Shown here: one piece after another, positions 49,725 through 60,328 of the stretch | How the letters are laid out: each line of letters begins with the position of its first letter | Numbering within the stretch: position 1 is the first letter of the stretch | Assembly: GCA_021464415.1 (NCBI GenBank) | Contig: CM038468.1 | Span: forward strand, 25,821,325-25,885,324 | DNA length: 64,000 bases | Source of the DNA: Lonicera japonica | Lineage: Eukaryota; Streptophyta; Magnoliopsida; Dipsacales; Caprifoliaceae | Reading direction: 5' to 3' | Position numbers and translations under genes: made by a program | The notes under the pieces: model-generated | The model's database searches: none | What the model was told of the DNA's origin: nothing | What the model saw: only the letters and a program-made list of their open reading frames with translations

Positions 49725-52700
49725 TTATTTCCATGTCAATCCTGCCTTAGGAATAAACTTTTGTTCGACGTTGTTGGAAAATGTTACCCTTGGCTGCTGC
49801 AAGCACTGTAATATGATAAAAACAGAGCAAGTTAAGCTCTAAGTTTCTACAAGATGATAATTAAGAAAGGCCACAAGCATGGTCCAAAGACTTGGCTGAA
49901 AACAAGTTGACGTAGTTTTGGCCGTGGCCATCCAAAAGCTTAATTGTAAAGGAGAACCATGCTGGACTCGGACTGTTGACTCGCCAAGTTTTGGTCGAAG
50001 TGGCTCAAATTGCAGTGACAAGTTAAACAATATTGAGTCATCTAATCAACTTTGAAACATAAAAGTGCAATGAAAAGAAAAATGGCAGAAGTATAGTTGA
50101 AAGCAAAGAATCGATGCAACTTTTATTCTTGTTGATCTACTATGGATCTAACTCCAAATTTGATGACAATTGAATTAATGATATTCGATATGACTTATGT
50201 GTTTATTCAAAATATCCAAAGTGCTCTTCTTATTTTTCAGAAACTTTATAATCCCTCAATTCCTAATTAAAAATCCATGCTTGACTTCCACACTTCCTAA
50301 GAATGCATAATCTTATATTGATCAATCGCTTAGAACAAAAGTGGTTCCCTATCGCGAGTTTTCATACATTGATTATATTCTGCCAAGGAAAGTGGACTTC
50401 TTAATTTGGGACATCCCAAAAAGGAATAGTGGACTCTTAATTTGGGACGGAGGGAGAACTAATTTTCCAGGATTTTTTTGGCACTCTGTGGCATATTGTT
50501 GGGTATCGCCCTAAACAAATACAAAGTCAAAAATTGGGTGGCGAATCCATTTCCCAAACCGTGTTTTCTAATTATAGTCTCAAGATGAACTAAGGCCCAT
50601 TTGATTTGGGATGAAAGTGAACTTGTGCAAGCTGAAAAGTATTTTCCACTGAGGCAAAAAATCATTTCCCCAAACCAAAAAGGCCTAAAATATAATGAGA
50701 GCAATGTGAAAATGTTAGAACTTGAAATATTTAAAAATGCTAAGAGCTTATACACACTTACGGCATTTCTGCAGTGAAAATTGAGGTCCTCATTCATTTC
50801 GCCTAGGCGCTTTTTTGCTAGTTCTTCTGCTTTCAAAGCTTTACTGCAAGCTTCTTTAACCTGGATTTTAGTAGAAAATAAAACGTCATATTGAGCAGAA
50901 AGGTGAAAATAAAAGCATATTGATCACAATTGTCTAGCTCCTTAGCAGATAAGATTGGTTGAAATATAATTCTCTGATCCATCTTTATTGGGTTCTAGAG
51001 ACAAACTAAGAAACTAATTAAGAACTGAAGAAAACGGCAGAAACAAGTCTGATATGCCTATATAATTTCTTAAGCGGAAAAATAGTTCAAAGAAACGAAC
51101 TGGGATTCTAATAGAAACTTTCAAAGTAGTTCTGTCTGGAAGTATTAGAACAGAGACGCTTAAATAGTGAGTAATCAAAACACCAAATAATGATGAAACC
51201 ATTTCTGTTATGAACCATCAAAAACACAAGAACTCAGTCCACCGCACCCACACAACAAAATGGATATTTACATGGTTGCTACTTTTCACAATATGAAAAG
51301 AACAATTTAACTATTAAGTGAGATAATCAAGTCTGACAACACAAAGAAAAAAAGTTCCCTAGCTTTAGAAATAAATAAGGCTTCAGAATAGCTATAAAAA
51401 ATAAGCAAAAGGAAAATGATAAACATCTCAAATTTGTTTCAAGATGTCTATCTAGAATCGATCTGAGCCATAGATCTATTCAATATCATGGTGTTTCAGA
51501 AAAAAAAAATACTGTGCTGTTTAAGAATGCTCATCTATATTTCACTAACCAACGCATCCAACGGTCCAAATATCAAAGCTTAGTATTACCAAAATAGGAA
51601 TTAGGAACTACTAGTAGTAATGTTAGGCTCTAGCTGTAAACAGAGTATGCAGTAACAAACGTATTTTTAATACAATTATCAAGAACATCGGTAACTCATT
51701 GCTATTCCTTCATTATAACACTTGAATTTGGGCGCAGTGTCAGTGAGCTGATATTATTTTTCTTTTCAGCTAATATTGTTTGAGTTACCCAATGCCTATT
51801 ACCATTGTTCTTTCCATTAGTTACTGGCCAAAATCAAGCACTAATTCCTCAAATTAAAACTCAAGCTTTCTTCAACAAGTTTACAGTTTCTCCATAGAAA
51901 TCATTAAGAAGCACCACTTCAGAGCAGATTTAAATGAATAGTGTTCTAACCTTATTAGATGACACGATTCGGAAAGATCGAATTAAAGATAGGGAATGTT
52001 TCTTGGTCACCTACAGAAGGTTTCCAAGCTCAAACATACATGCTGTGAAGATTGCAAGAGTACTTCTAGTCATTATCAACTTACATGAAGTGTAATATCC
52101 ATCCGTCTAATACAATGAGATCCCTTATAAAACTCGGAGCTTGTACATCCGTTATAAAATAAGACTTATCCCGACTAATTAATCAAATCAACTTAACACG
52201 TAGACTATTGCATCCATTTAGTAAGTATTTATTTGTTCCTTTCTAGAAATTGCTAGTTTTTGTGACTATCCTACTGACAACGAACTACAAATTTGAAAAA
52301 AGACCTGCAGGGTATATTTGGCCCAGAATATCAGCAGAGGAGGATGACGAAACCAAAGCAAACTGTGCCAAATTAAGAAAATATCATGGGCTAGAAAAGC
52401 ATAGATATAGTTTGAGCTTCATACAGTGGTCTCACCTGATGGACCTGGACAACACGAGGATTAACAGCAGATTCATTTAGCATATTACGAAGATATGCCA
52501 ATTCATTCATTAGTTCTGAAGCAACTTCTTCAGCATCTTGCATCTGATTTCTTGAGAATTCAAATGCCCTCTCAGCGTGGAGTTGAAATGAAGCACAATT
52601 TAGACATTTACAGAGCCCTCTGCATCCTCTTGGATTTCTCCTCAGAATACCCTTTCGAATACTGCCAACTTGAATTCCTGGAGATGCAAGTGCTTCAGTT

Positions 52701-54291
52701 TGGGATGAATTTTGATCCAAACTACCTGTAATTGGCTTTCCTTCATTTTCATTATCCATTTGCTGAACTGGGCCTCCTTTGCATTCAACTGAGGTACTTT
52801 GAGAGACATCCAATACACATTCTCTTGGAAAATTTTCAAGATTGACATTGGAGCCTGATGAAGCTTCTGTATAACTTGCTGCATTAGTTACAACATCATT
52901 GTTAGCTTCTGGTTCCAACTCGCTGGGACTCTCTAATAAAACATGTTCAAGTTCTGATGTCTTTTCCACTTGTAAATCTAGTGGCATCTGTAACTGAGTA
53001 ATGTTTTTGCTAGACACCGAATTTGGTCCCTTCAAATTAGATGAACCATTGGTTAGGTTAGTTTCATTTGACGAATCATTCATGGGTAATGCAGAAGTAG
53101 GCAAGGGTGTCAAAGTCGATGTAGGCAATTTTGGTTCCTCATCTGCAGTACAATGTTGCTCCTCAGAGTTACTATCTGCTACAGATTTGTCCATGTGAGC
53201 ATCTAAATGGGAAGAAGGCGATGTTACTGGATGTTGCATTTGATCCATATCCTTTACATCTTTTGTGCCTTGACTAATTATTGAGGAACCTGGGAGAAAA
53301 AATGAGTACAACAAAGGTTAGTTTGTGAGTGTTGTAACCTTGTGGAAATCAGTTAACCCGAAGTCTCACAAACTTTCTTTAAATAAGGTAGCTAAAGAGT
53401 AGGCATTACATGGATTTTCTTTTGCAACATCCATTAGGTATGGAAGCAATTTTCTGTAGCTGACTGAGTTTGGAGCTTTGAACACCTTCACTCGGGAACA
53501 TGGATTAAGAACCTAATGCAGAATGTTAACATCAACTTTCATTAGCAAGAGACCATTTCCAAGATTCTTGCTGTATACAACAGCAATATATTTCACACTA
53601 AAACATTTATCAGTTCCCTAAGAACTGCAAAAAGGATTGGATCTTGAAAAAACAGTGATAATAAATTTAACTTTAAGCTATATGTCTCAAAAGTCCAACA
53701 ACAAAATAGCTTTACCAGTTTACTCTTTGAATTGAACCCTTTTCTCTGATTACAATCTGGATGATTATTCCCAATGTTTCCATTCAGTGGTTTATCAAGC
53801 ACAGCATCCTCATTCTGGAAAACTTTGTCTTCTTTATCTTTCATATTATCTCCCTCATCTGGTTTACTAAAGATATCAGCATCCGGTGGTGTCATTTGAT
53901 AACATTCTTCCATCATATCTGCCGTATTTTCCCCAACTTCATTTCTTCTTTGCTCCACATTATGCAATATGGTCCCTTCAACCTGAGAGGAATTCGGGTT
54001 TATACCATTCATGCTACTAAAGATATCAGTTCCTCCATTTTCTGATGGTTTTCTATCATCAAAATGTGCACCATTGTCATCTTTCTTACTAGTAAACTGA
54101 TCGTCCACGGTCACTGATGGCAAATTAGGGCTCATATGATTTAATTTCTGAACTTTGCAAGGGAACCCCACATCAACAATCTCAATTTTCTGGATACCTA
54201 TGAGAAAAAAAAAGACACATACATCAAATGTAAGACTATGTCTGCAAACTTCTAGTATTACTCAAAATAACCGCCGTACTTTGTACAGAAT

Positions 54292-54323
<32 letters not shown>

Positions 54324-55819
54324 AGAACATCAAAGAATTACACGAATCATCTTTTGAGATATCCATCAGAAACGGTAGCAATCTCCTATAGTTGAATGAG
54401 CTTGGAGTTTTGAAGACTTTAACCTATAACAGAAGAAATAATTAATAAATCTAAACTAGCAATTAGTACAATTAGATAATTATACATGGCCAATTATGAA
54501 ATTCAAAATGTAATTTTGTCACTTGTCACGTATCAATCAAAGACTGCAAGTGTAAATATAAAATTTTATAGACCAGTAGCTTCGTTACCAGTTTACTCCT
54601 AGAAACGGAGACATTTGAGCTATAGATATTGTTTTTACAAACACTTGCACTTGAAATTCCCCCATTTTTGCTACCAATTCCTCCGATTTCATCAGTCTCC
54701 AGTGGTTTCATCTGATCAAAATCTCCACTCAAATTAACCGCCCCCCCATTCCCCTTCGAATTCACATCACACAAACCTTCCACAACCAACATAGCTTTCT
54801 CGAAATCTTCATCACTTTCCTCCACAAAAACACCTTTATTGCAACAAGCCTCCGATATCGAACACAAATTGGGGCTTACATCATTCACAATCTTACATCC
54901 GTAATCAAATTTTGAAACCCCTGTTAGGGAAATTAACGTAATAAGTAATGCAACACACCAAGCCAAATTGCCAAACCGAATTAAAATACTAACATACAAA
55001 GACCAGATCAATTGAATTTAAATAAATTAACCAAAATATATCAAAATAAAAGTAAAACCAACTAAAATAAAGGGCGCAACACTATTGCCAGAGCACAAAT
55101 TAGGGGTTACATCAAGTCTCCTCCATTGAACACAAATTAGGGCTTATTACATCATTCATAATTCCACATTCATAATCAAATTTTGAAATACCATCATTAT
55201 CAAAACAATCTTCCTCTTCGATGAGTGAATTAAAATACTAGCGTACAATTGTACAAATACCAGGTCAATTGAATCTAAATAAATAAACCAGCATATCAAA
55301 ATAAAACTAAAAACATCTAAAATCAAGGGCAATGCTACCGCCACAGCAGAAATTAGGGCTTACGTCACTCCTCCGATATCAAACACAAATTAGGGCTAAT
55401 TACACCATTCATAATCGGACATTTCTAATCAAATTTTAAATACGCTGCTCTGGCAATAGTAATTTCCATTTCAAAATACCTCCGTTATCAAAACAATCCT
55501 CCTCGTCTCCGATCATTGAACTGGGAGAGAATACGCGGTGAGCACGAAGATCCTTGATGGAGATGTGAGATATATTCTCCAATTGCAGAGCTCCTTCTTG
55601 TTGTTGGTCTGATGATGGCTGGGATCTTCTACGAGGAGGTGTGTCATATAATTGTGTGTGGTTACGCTTTCGGATTACATCGGACCGAGATCTGCCGGAT
55701 CGGCTGTGGTGGAGGTATATCCGAGATTTGCTTCGCGTGTAGATTCCCTCGAAGGGATTATTGAATGATGATGATGAAGAGCTCTGATTTATCTTTCTGG
55801 AGCTAAGATTTGGTTCCAT
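49725..55819 (-). CDS. Eight-exon gene, plant protein of unknown function (790 aa)
   Basis: Exons (minus strand, in order): 55480-55819, 54589-54920, 54342-54423, 53716-54197, 53410-53512, 52436-53289, 50762-50860, 49725-49805. All introns are GT-AG and the frame joins exactly to 790 codons plus TAA. I do not recognise a named family with certainty. It starts with a basic Arg/Ser-rich region (residues 1-90), then acidic low-complexity sequence. Exon pairs 2-3 and 4-5 end in a repeated module: SKL at the first exon end, then VKVFKTPSSFNYRRLLPFLMD or VKVFKAPNSVSYRKLLPYLMD. Residues 669-678 hold a Cys cluster (CRGLCKCLNC) followed by a long charged helix, likely coiled coil (ERAFEFSRNQMQDAEEVASE), continued in exon 7 (ACSKALKAEELAKKR). 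The last exon is short (QQPRVTFSNNVEQKFIPK). The layout suggests a nuclear scaffold-like protein; that is inference. Confidence 0.85.
50380..50456. mobile_element. Stowaway-like MITE end in intron 7
   Basis: GGGACGGAGGGAG (50444-50456) is the inverse of the Stowaway terminus CTCCCTCCGTCCC, preceded by GTGGACTCTTAATTT in two near copies. No opposite terminus is visible, so only one end remains, within the intron between exons 7 and 8. Confidence 0.6.
54293..54322. repeat. GA microsatellite in intron 3
   Basis: About fourteen AG dinucleotides within the intron between exons 3 and 4 of the minus-strand gene. Confidence 0.95.
54840..55500. repeat. Tandem triplication (about 252-bp unit) covering exon 1 end, intron 1 and exon 2 start
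   Basis: ACACAAATTRGGGCTTACAT and AATCAAATTTTGAAA recur at about 54860-54915, 55115-55190 and 55380-55440. The stretches between them (54976-55113 and 55228-55365) also match each other (GAATTAAAATACTARC, GGTCAATTGAATCTAAATAA). Unit A contains the exon 2 start, unit B the intron-less junction, unit C the exon 1 end. Confidence 0.85.
55110..55219 (-). repeat. Uninterrupted copy of the exon 1-exon 2 junction inside intron 1
   Basis: In intron 1 of the 49.7-55.8 kb gene the minus strand reads EEEDCFDNDGISKFDYEC and then GIMNDVISPNLCS without a break. The spliced exons read DEEDCFDNGGVSKFDYGC and then KIVNDVSPNLCS. This segment thus spans the exon junction with no intron in it. It sits in a tandem array of about 252-bp units (54840-55500). 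Confidence 0.85.
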
Positions 55820-55919
55820 TGCTTTCGTTCGCTTCTTCTGTGCTAAAAAAATTAGGGTTTTGAGAAGGAACAGAACAGAGCGAATAATAATGTTCAGGGA
55901 AAAAGAAACAGAGAGAAAT

Positions 55920-55955
55920 GGCGGGAGATTTTAGTGCGGGAAATTATGGCGGGAA
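55920..55955 (-). promoter_or_regulatory. Three E2F-like sites upstream of the minus-strand gene
   Basis: GGCGGGAG (55920-55927), GCGGGAAA (55936-55943) and GGCGGGAA (55948-55955) are, on the gene strand, CTCCCGCC, TTTCCCGC and TTCCCGCC. The last two fit the E2F/DP consensus TTTSSCGC or TTSSCGCC closely. They lie 100-136 bases upstream of the ATG. Plant S-phase genes often carry such clusters. Confidence 0.65.
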
Positions 55956-56039
55956 TCCTTTGCGTAAAATTGTACACGTGTAAAAGTAAAAGTAATTTTA
56001 CACATAAATTATATATACACATTGATTTTATACTTTAAA

Positions 56040-56874
56040 GGTCTCGTTTGATTTGAGTATTAAAAAGTGGGATGAGATTGTTAATATAACTTTTTTTATA
56101 ATACTTTGTTTGATTCGCACAAATGTGCTGGGATTACTAATACCGATATTAACTTAATATCACTCTTTGTGGTATAATTTAATATCATGTGGGAGGTAGT
56201 ATTGTTTATTCAAGATTAAGAAAAATGAATCATATATTTTCAAAAATGCCATTACTACTATAAGGCTCCATTTGATAGCAACATGAAAAATTAAAATAAA
56301 AACAACTAATTTGAGTAAGAAGATGGAAAATAAGTTAAGGCATGTAGTTAGATACTCTTCATCTCATACTCATTTTTGTGAGTATATGTCTTCCATCCTC
56401 CTTTAATATTTTGTGGAAAAATTTTCTCCACCATCACCCAAAAAAAAAATTTGTCATGAAAAAAAGCAAATAGCAAAAGTTAATCTTACCACATCCCTCA
56501 ACTTATTTTCCATCTTCTCACTTAAATTAGTTATTTTTCTTTTCATTTTTATTTTCCATATTCCTATCAAACGGAGCCTAATATTTTAAAAAATGCCACA
56601 CTACTATATTATTATTGTTTTAACTTAATTTTTTAAAATTTTTTAATTTTAAAACGTTTTTTTTTTTTTTTTTTTTATTTTGTTAGTCCAAAATATAATC
56701 CCGTATACGAGTTACAGAATCAAACATGGTATTAACGTCAATATGAAATATCCCAGTATTAATACTGCATGAATCAAACAAGGTATTAAATTAATACCAG
56801 GATTAATAGTCAAATACTATTAATACTAGTATTATTAATCCTACTGACCCTAATACCTGAATCAAACGAGGCCT
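56040..56874. mobile_element. Tourist-like MITE hosting a nested MITE
   Basis: Ends GGTCTCGTTTGATT and, inverted at the right, GGCCTCGTTTGATT. Right flank is TAA, left flank AAA, so one base of the 3-bp target duplication has changed. The interior is split by a second element at 56264-56578. Without it the element is about 520 bp, non-coding, with many TAATAC repeats. Confidence 0.75.
56264..56578. mobile_element. Tourist-like MITE nested in the previous one
   Basis: 315 bp, ends GGCTCCATTTGATAG and, inverted, GGCTCCGTTTGATAGG, with perfect TAA duplications (56261-56263 and 56579-56581). Same family as the truncated copy at 19033-19320. TAA target sites are characteristic of PIF/Harbinger MITEs. 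Confidence 0.85.
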
Positions 56875-56877
56875 AAG

Positions 56878-57767
56878 GGTGTCTTTGTCACACGGAATTA
56901 AAAGTATAATTGGATTAATTAATCTTATTTAGTGTTTGTTGTTGAAAATGATAGGATAAATAAATCATATCATGTATTTGGTGTAAGGGTAATTAGAATA
57001 TTTTAATCCTATCCTGCGTTTGGTATAATACGGGACTTAATTGCACTCAGGATTAATTATCATTTTATCCCTTTAGAACCAGATAAATATATACCACTCC
57101 TATAAGTGGGATTATTTTATCCCCTGGTTGTCGGATAACAAAATAAATATGTAAATTAATTTTTAATTAATTTTTTTTATTTTGATCTTTTTTTTATGCC
57201 TTTTAGATAATCAAATTTATTAATGAAAATTTTCAACCCACCAAAATCACAGTAACTCAACTAATAAAATTCATTTCTTGTATAATATAGTATTTTTATT
57301 TATTTTTTATTAAATGAATGTATTTACAAGAAACTTTAATTTTAGAAAAAATGGTAACATTAGAATTTGAAGCTGTAATTAATGTCTAGTTCGTAAATAT
57401 TGTATATAATATAGAACGTTTCTCCCAAATGAGTTTTTAACGAAACTTATTTATAAAGAAGGGAATCACATTAGTTAAAAAAAATGTGTGGATAACAATT
57501 AAAATTGCATATATTTTTAAAAGAAAAGCAAGTTGTATTATATAATATCTAAACTTTTAATCTGGAACTCCATCAAATGCAAAGTTTATTAATTTTTTAT
57601 CCGACCAGTGACCAGTCCTTATCCTGTCCAATCCTGCTTAATCCTTATTCGACTAATTCATTTCCTATCATATCCCACATAGTTCTTATCCGACTAATTA
57701 CAACTCTTATCATATCCGGCTTTTATCATCCTATCCTACTTTATTATCTGTCGCGCCAAACGCATCC
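56878..57767. mobile_element. Tourist-like MITE abutting its neighbour
   Basis: 890 bp with ends GGGTGTCTTTGTC and, inverted, GGATGCGTTTGGC, flanked by TAA at 56875-56877 and 57768-57770. The left TAA is also the right target repeat of the element at 56040-56874, so one inserted exactly at the edge of the other. The interior has TTATCC/GGATAA repeats pointing in opposite directions in the two halves, so the element can fold on itself. A related end (CATCCTACGTCAAACGCAGCC) is in both duplication copies near 2510 and 26770. Confidence 0.75.
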
Positions 57768-57834
57768 TAAGGATATTCGTGTGTAAAATTGGAATCGAGC
57801 GATGAAAAACACACAAATGAATATATGAATATGT

Positions 57835-58800
57835 AATGTTTAGTATTTTTTTATGAAATATTTTTATACATAAATTTAAGGTGGGGCTATTGCCACACTC
57901 CAAAGTTCTCTCTAACACTCCCTGTATTGACTCGGAACAATAGTGCCTCGTATATGATCATTTACTCGGTGCAATAGAGCCGAATCAATGTTGAAAACAA
58001 AAAAAAATACACTGACTCGACCCTATTGCTCCAAGTAATGTGGGCATACTCGACCTTATCGCACCTAGTCAATGCACACATATTCGATTCTATTGCACCG
58101 AGTCAATGTGAGAGTGTTACAGAGAGATTTGGTGGGTGGCAATAGCCCCACCCTAAATTTATGGTTACAATGGATCGTGTTTTATAATTCTTGATGAATA
58201 AATTTTATAAATATATATTTTATTTTAATTCGTATTTTGAATTTAAAATTATATTGTTTTAAAGTTTTTACAGAAAGTTAAGGGAAAATGAGGATATTGA
58301 GTGTAAAATCTGTGTGTATTATACACATTCATTTTACACAATGATGAGCTCGCAAAGTGGTTTGCACAATTATTGGAGCACCAAAAATTTTATACATTTT
58401 GTAAATTTTAATTACATTTTGCTCATGTGGCAATGCACAACTATTGGAAATGTAAATTTAATGTTTAGTAATTTTTTTATACATAATTTTATGGTTACAA
58501 TGGATTATGTTTTGTAACTCTTGATGAGTATATTTTATAAATATATATTTTATTATAATTCGTATTTTGGATTTAAAGTTATATTGTTTCAAATATTTTT
58601 TTAAAAGTTGAGGAGAAAGAAAGATGATATAGTGTGTAAAATGTGTGTGTATTATACACATTCATTTTAGACAATGATGAGTTGGCAAAGTAGTTTGCAC
58701 AACTATTGGAGCACTAAAATTTTTACCCATTATGTAAATTTTACACATTGCTTATGTGGTAATGCATTTACACAACTATTTGAGATGTCCGCTAGTCCAA
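57835..58800. repeat. Tandem duplication with 330-bp period
   Basis: ATGGTTACAATGGATYRTGT occurs at 58161 and 58491, followed both times by the same 300 bases (through GTGTATTATACACATTCATT, ATGATGAG, TTGGAGCAC). The first copy is interrupted on its left by the MITE at 57879-58153. 58801-59840 has no feature that I can identify. Confidence 0.88.
57879..58153. mobile_element. Short MITE with 8-bp TSD inside a tandem repeat
   Basis: 275 bp, ends AGGTGGGGCTATTGCCAC and, inverted, GGGTGGGGCTATTGCCAC, nearly perfect 18-bp inverted repeats. Flanked by TAAATTTA on both sides (57871-57878 and 58154-58161). The interior repeats ACTCGGTGCAATAG-like words. The 8-bp duplication would fit a hAT-type enzyme. 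Confidence 0.85.
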
Positions 58801-59849
58801 TAAATTTACCCTATCATGTGATTAGTTAACATATCCATGTCATTGCCACGTTATTAGAATAGTATTCTTGCCAAAAATAATGTTTTATCTAGCTCGTTTA
58901 GTCATTTTGAATAGTTCTTGCATTCATAGTTAGTGCACAAGACAAGTTGTCATCTTTGTATTGGATGAAGAGTTGAAATGAAACTATTTTTCTTCTAATA
59001 ATGAGATAACATTATTTATGAGTGTAACATTAATTATATTTCATTTTATGAAAATGTTATGGCAGATGTTCCTGTTACCATTAACAAAAATTATGACCAT
59101 ATTTGTAAAATATTGTTTCTAATTTAATTTATATTAAAAGCATCTTAAATATAATCATACATTTGAAGATAATAGAATGTTAAAAGCATCTTTGGATGTG
59201 CATTCACATGATTACTTAAAGGTGAATGCACTTATGAAATCCATCTTCTCCCCTACTAAAAATCAAAATTACGTCAATGTTAACCTAAAAAATAGCGTAA
59301 AATCCTTTCTTCTCACTCCGATTTCTATCCTTTAGATAAATCGCCGTTAAATAAACTTCTTTGTGCACGAGGTTTTTTTTCCTCTATCATTTTTTTCGCT
59401 TATTTCTTCTCCTGGTTAAACTAAAGTTCACATTCTTGCATGAATCCAACAACAATAAAATTACTAATTTATCTTGAGGTGAGTGTTTCTATTGATTTTT
59501 GTCATTATCTCCAACTATTCTGCTTTTGAGTATTTGTTTCGTTTTTGTCATAATACCATTCACGGTCATGTAAATGCTTTGCAAAGGTTTACTATTTTAA
59601 ACCTTTTTTTCCCAAAAATCTCAAGATATATCTACCGATAGATCTTGCTAAAGGTGTTCTTCGAGCACTTCGTTTTCAAGCCTTAGGGAAGGTACTATAT
59701 TATTCCATTGCTAATTATTTATTTAAGTTCATTCGTAAACATTCACTAATATTTCCATTGTTGCTTTTGGAATTCTACTTAAGTTTTTTTTTTGGGAGTT
59801 TTGTTGATACTTATTGCGAAGTTAATGTCGTACAAGTTTGGTACATTAT

Positions 59850-60180
59850 TTTTATTTATTTTTTTGGTAAAATAAGTTTATTGATTAAAGCAACAAACAT
59901 TATACAAACCATACAAAGGGCATACCCTAAGAATTACACCTTCAACACATCTTTATTAACCCCCCAATTCATACACAAAATCCAAATGCCAAAAGTCATC
60001 TTCACATACCAAGTATACGATTTGTTTACTACTAATTTCTCTATCTCACTAATCAAAATACATTCCAAACGACAATGGTTACCAAATATCCTCTGGTTAC
60101 GTTCTTGCCAAATCAAATAAATGGCCACATTAAAAGCAATCTTGCTCAATTTACCAGTCAAGTCATTCATTTTAAACCTC
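59850..60180 (-). pseudogene. LINE C-terminal fragment
   Basis: The minus strand reads LSKIAFNVAIYLIWQERNQRIF, the segment after the zf-RVT motif at the C-terminus of many plant LINE reverse transcriptases, followed by a short tail and an A-rich end (T-rich on the plus strand, 59840-59875). Only about 78 codons remain. Confidence 0.7.
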
Positions 60181-60328
60181 CCAAGTAAATGAGATTATAA
60201 CAAAAAAAAGAAGAAGAAGCTTTCTTGTAAACTTTCAGCCACCCAAATTAAAGGTTTGTGGAAATTCAATTATAATTCACATGCACTTTTTTGGTTTATG
60301 GATGGTAGGAAAACTAAAACCGTATATC

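Noticed and set aside
49839..50030. 63-codon minus-strand ORF near the end of the unknown gene
   Set aside because: It falls in the intron between exons 7 and 8; the real last exon (49725-49805) joins in frame from a good acceptor.
54155..54391. Plus-strand ORF with an Arg-Glu repeat
   Set aside because: It is the GA microsatellite of intron 3 read on the wrong strand.
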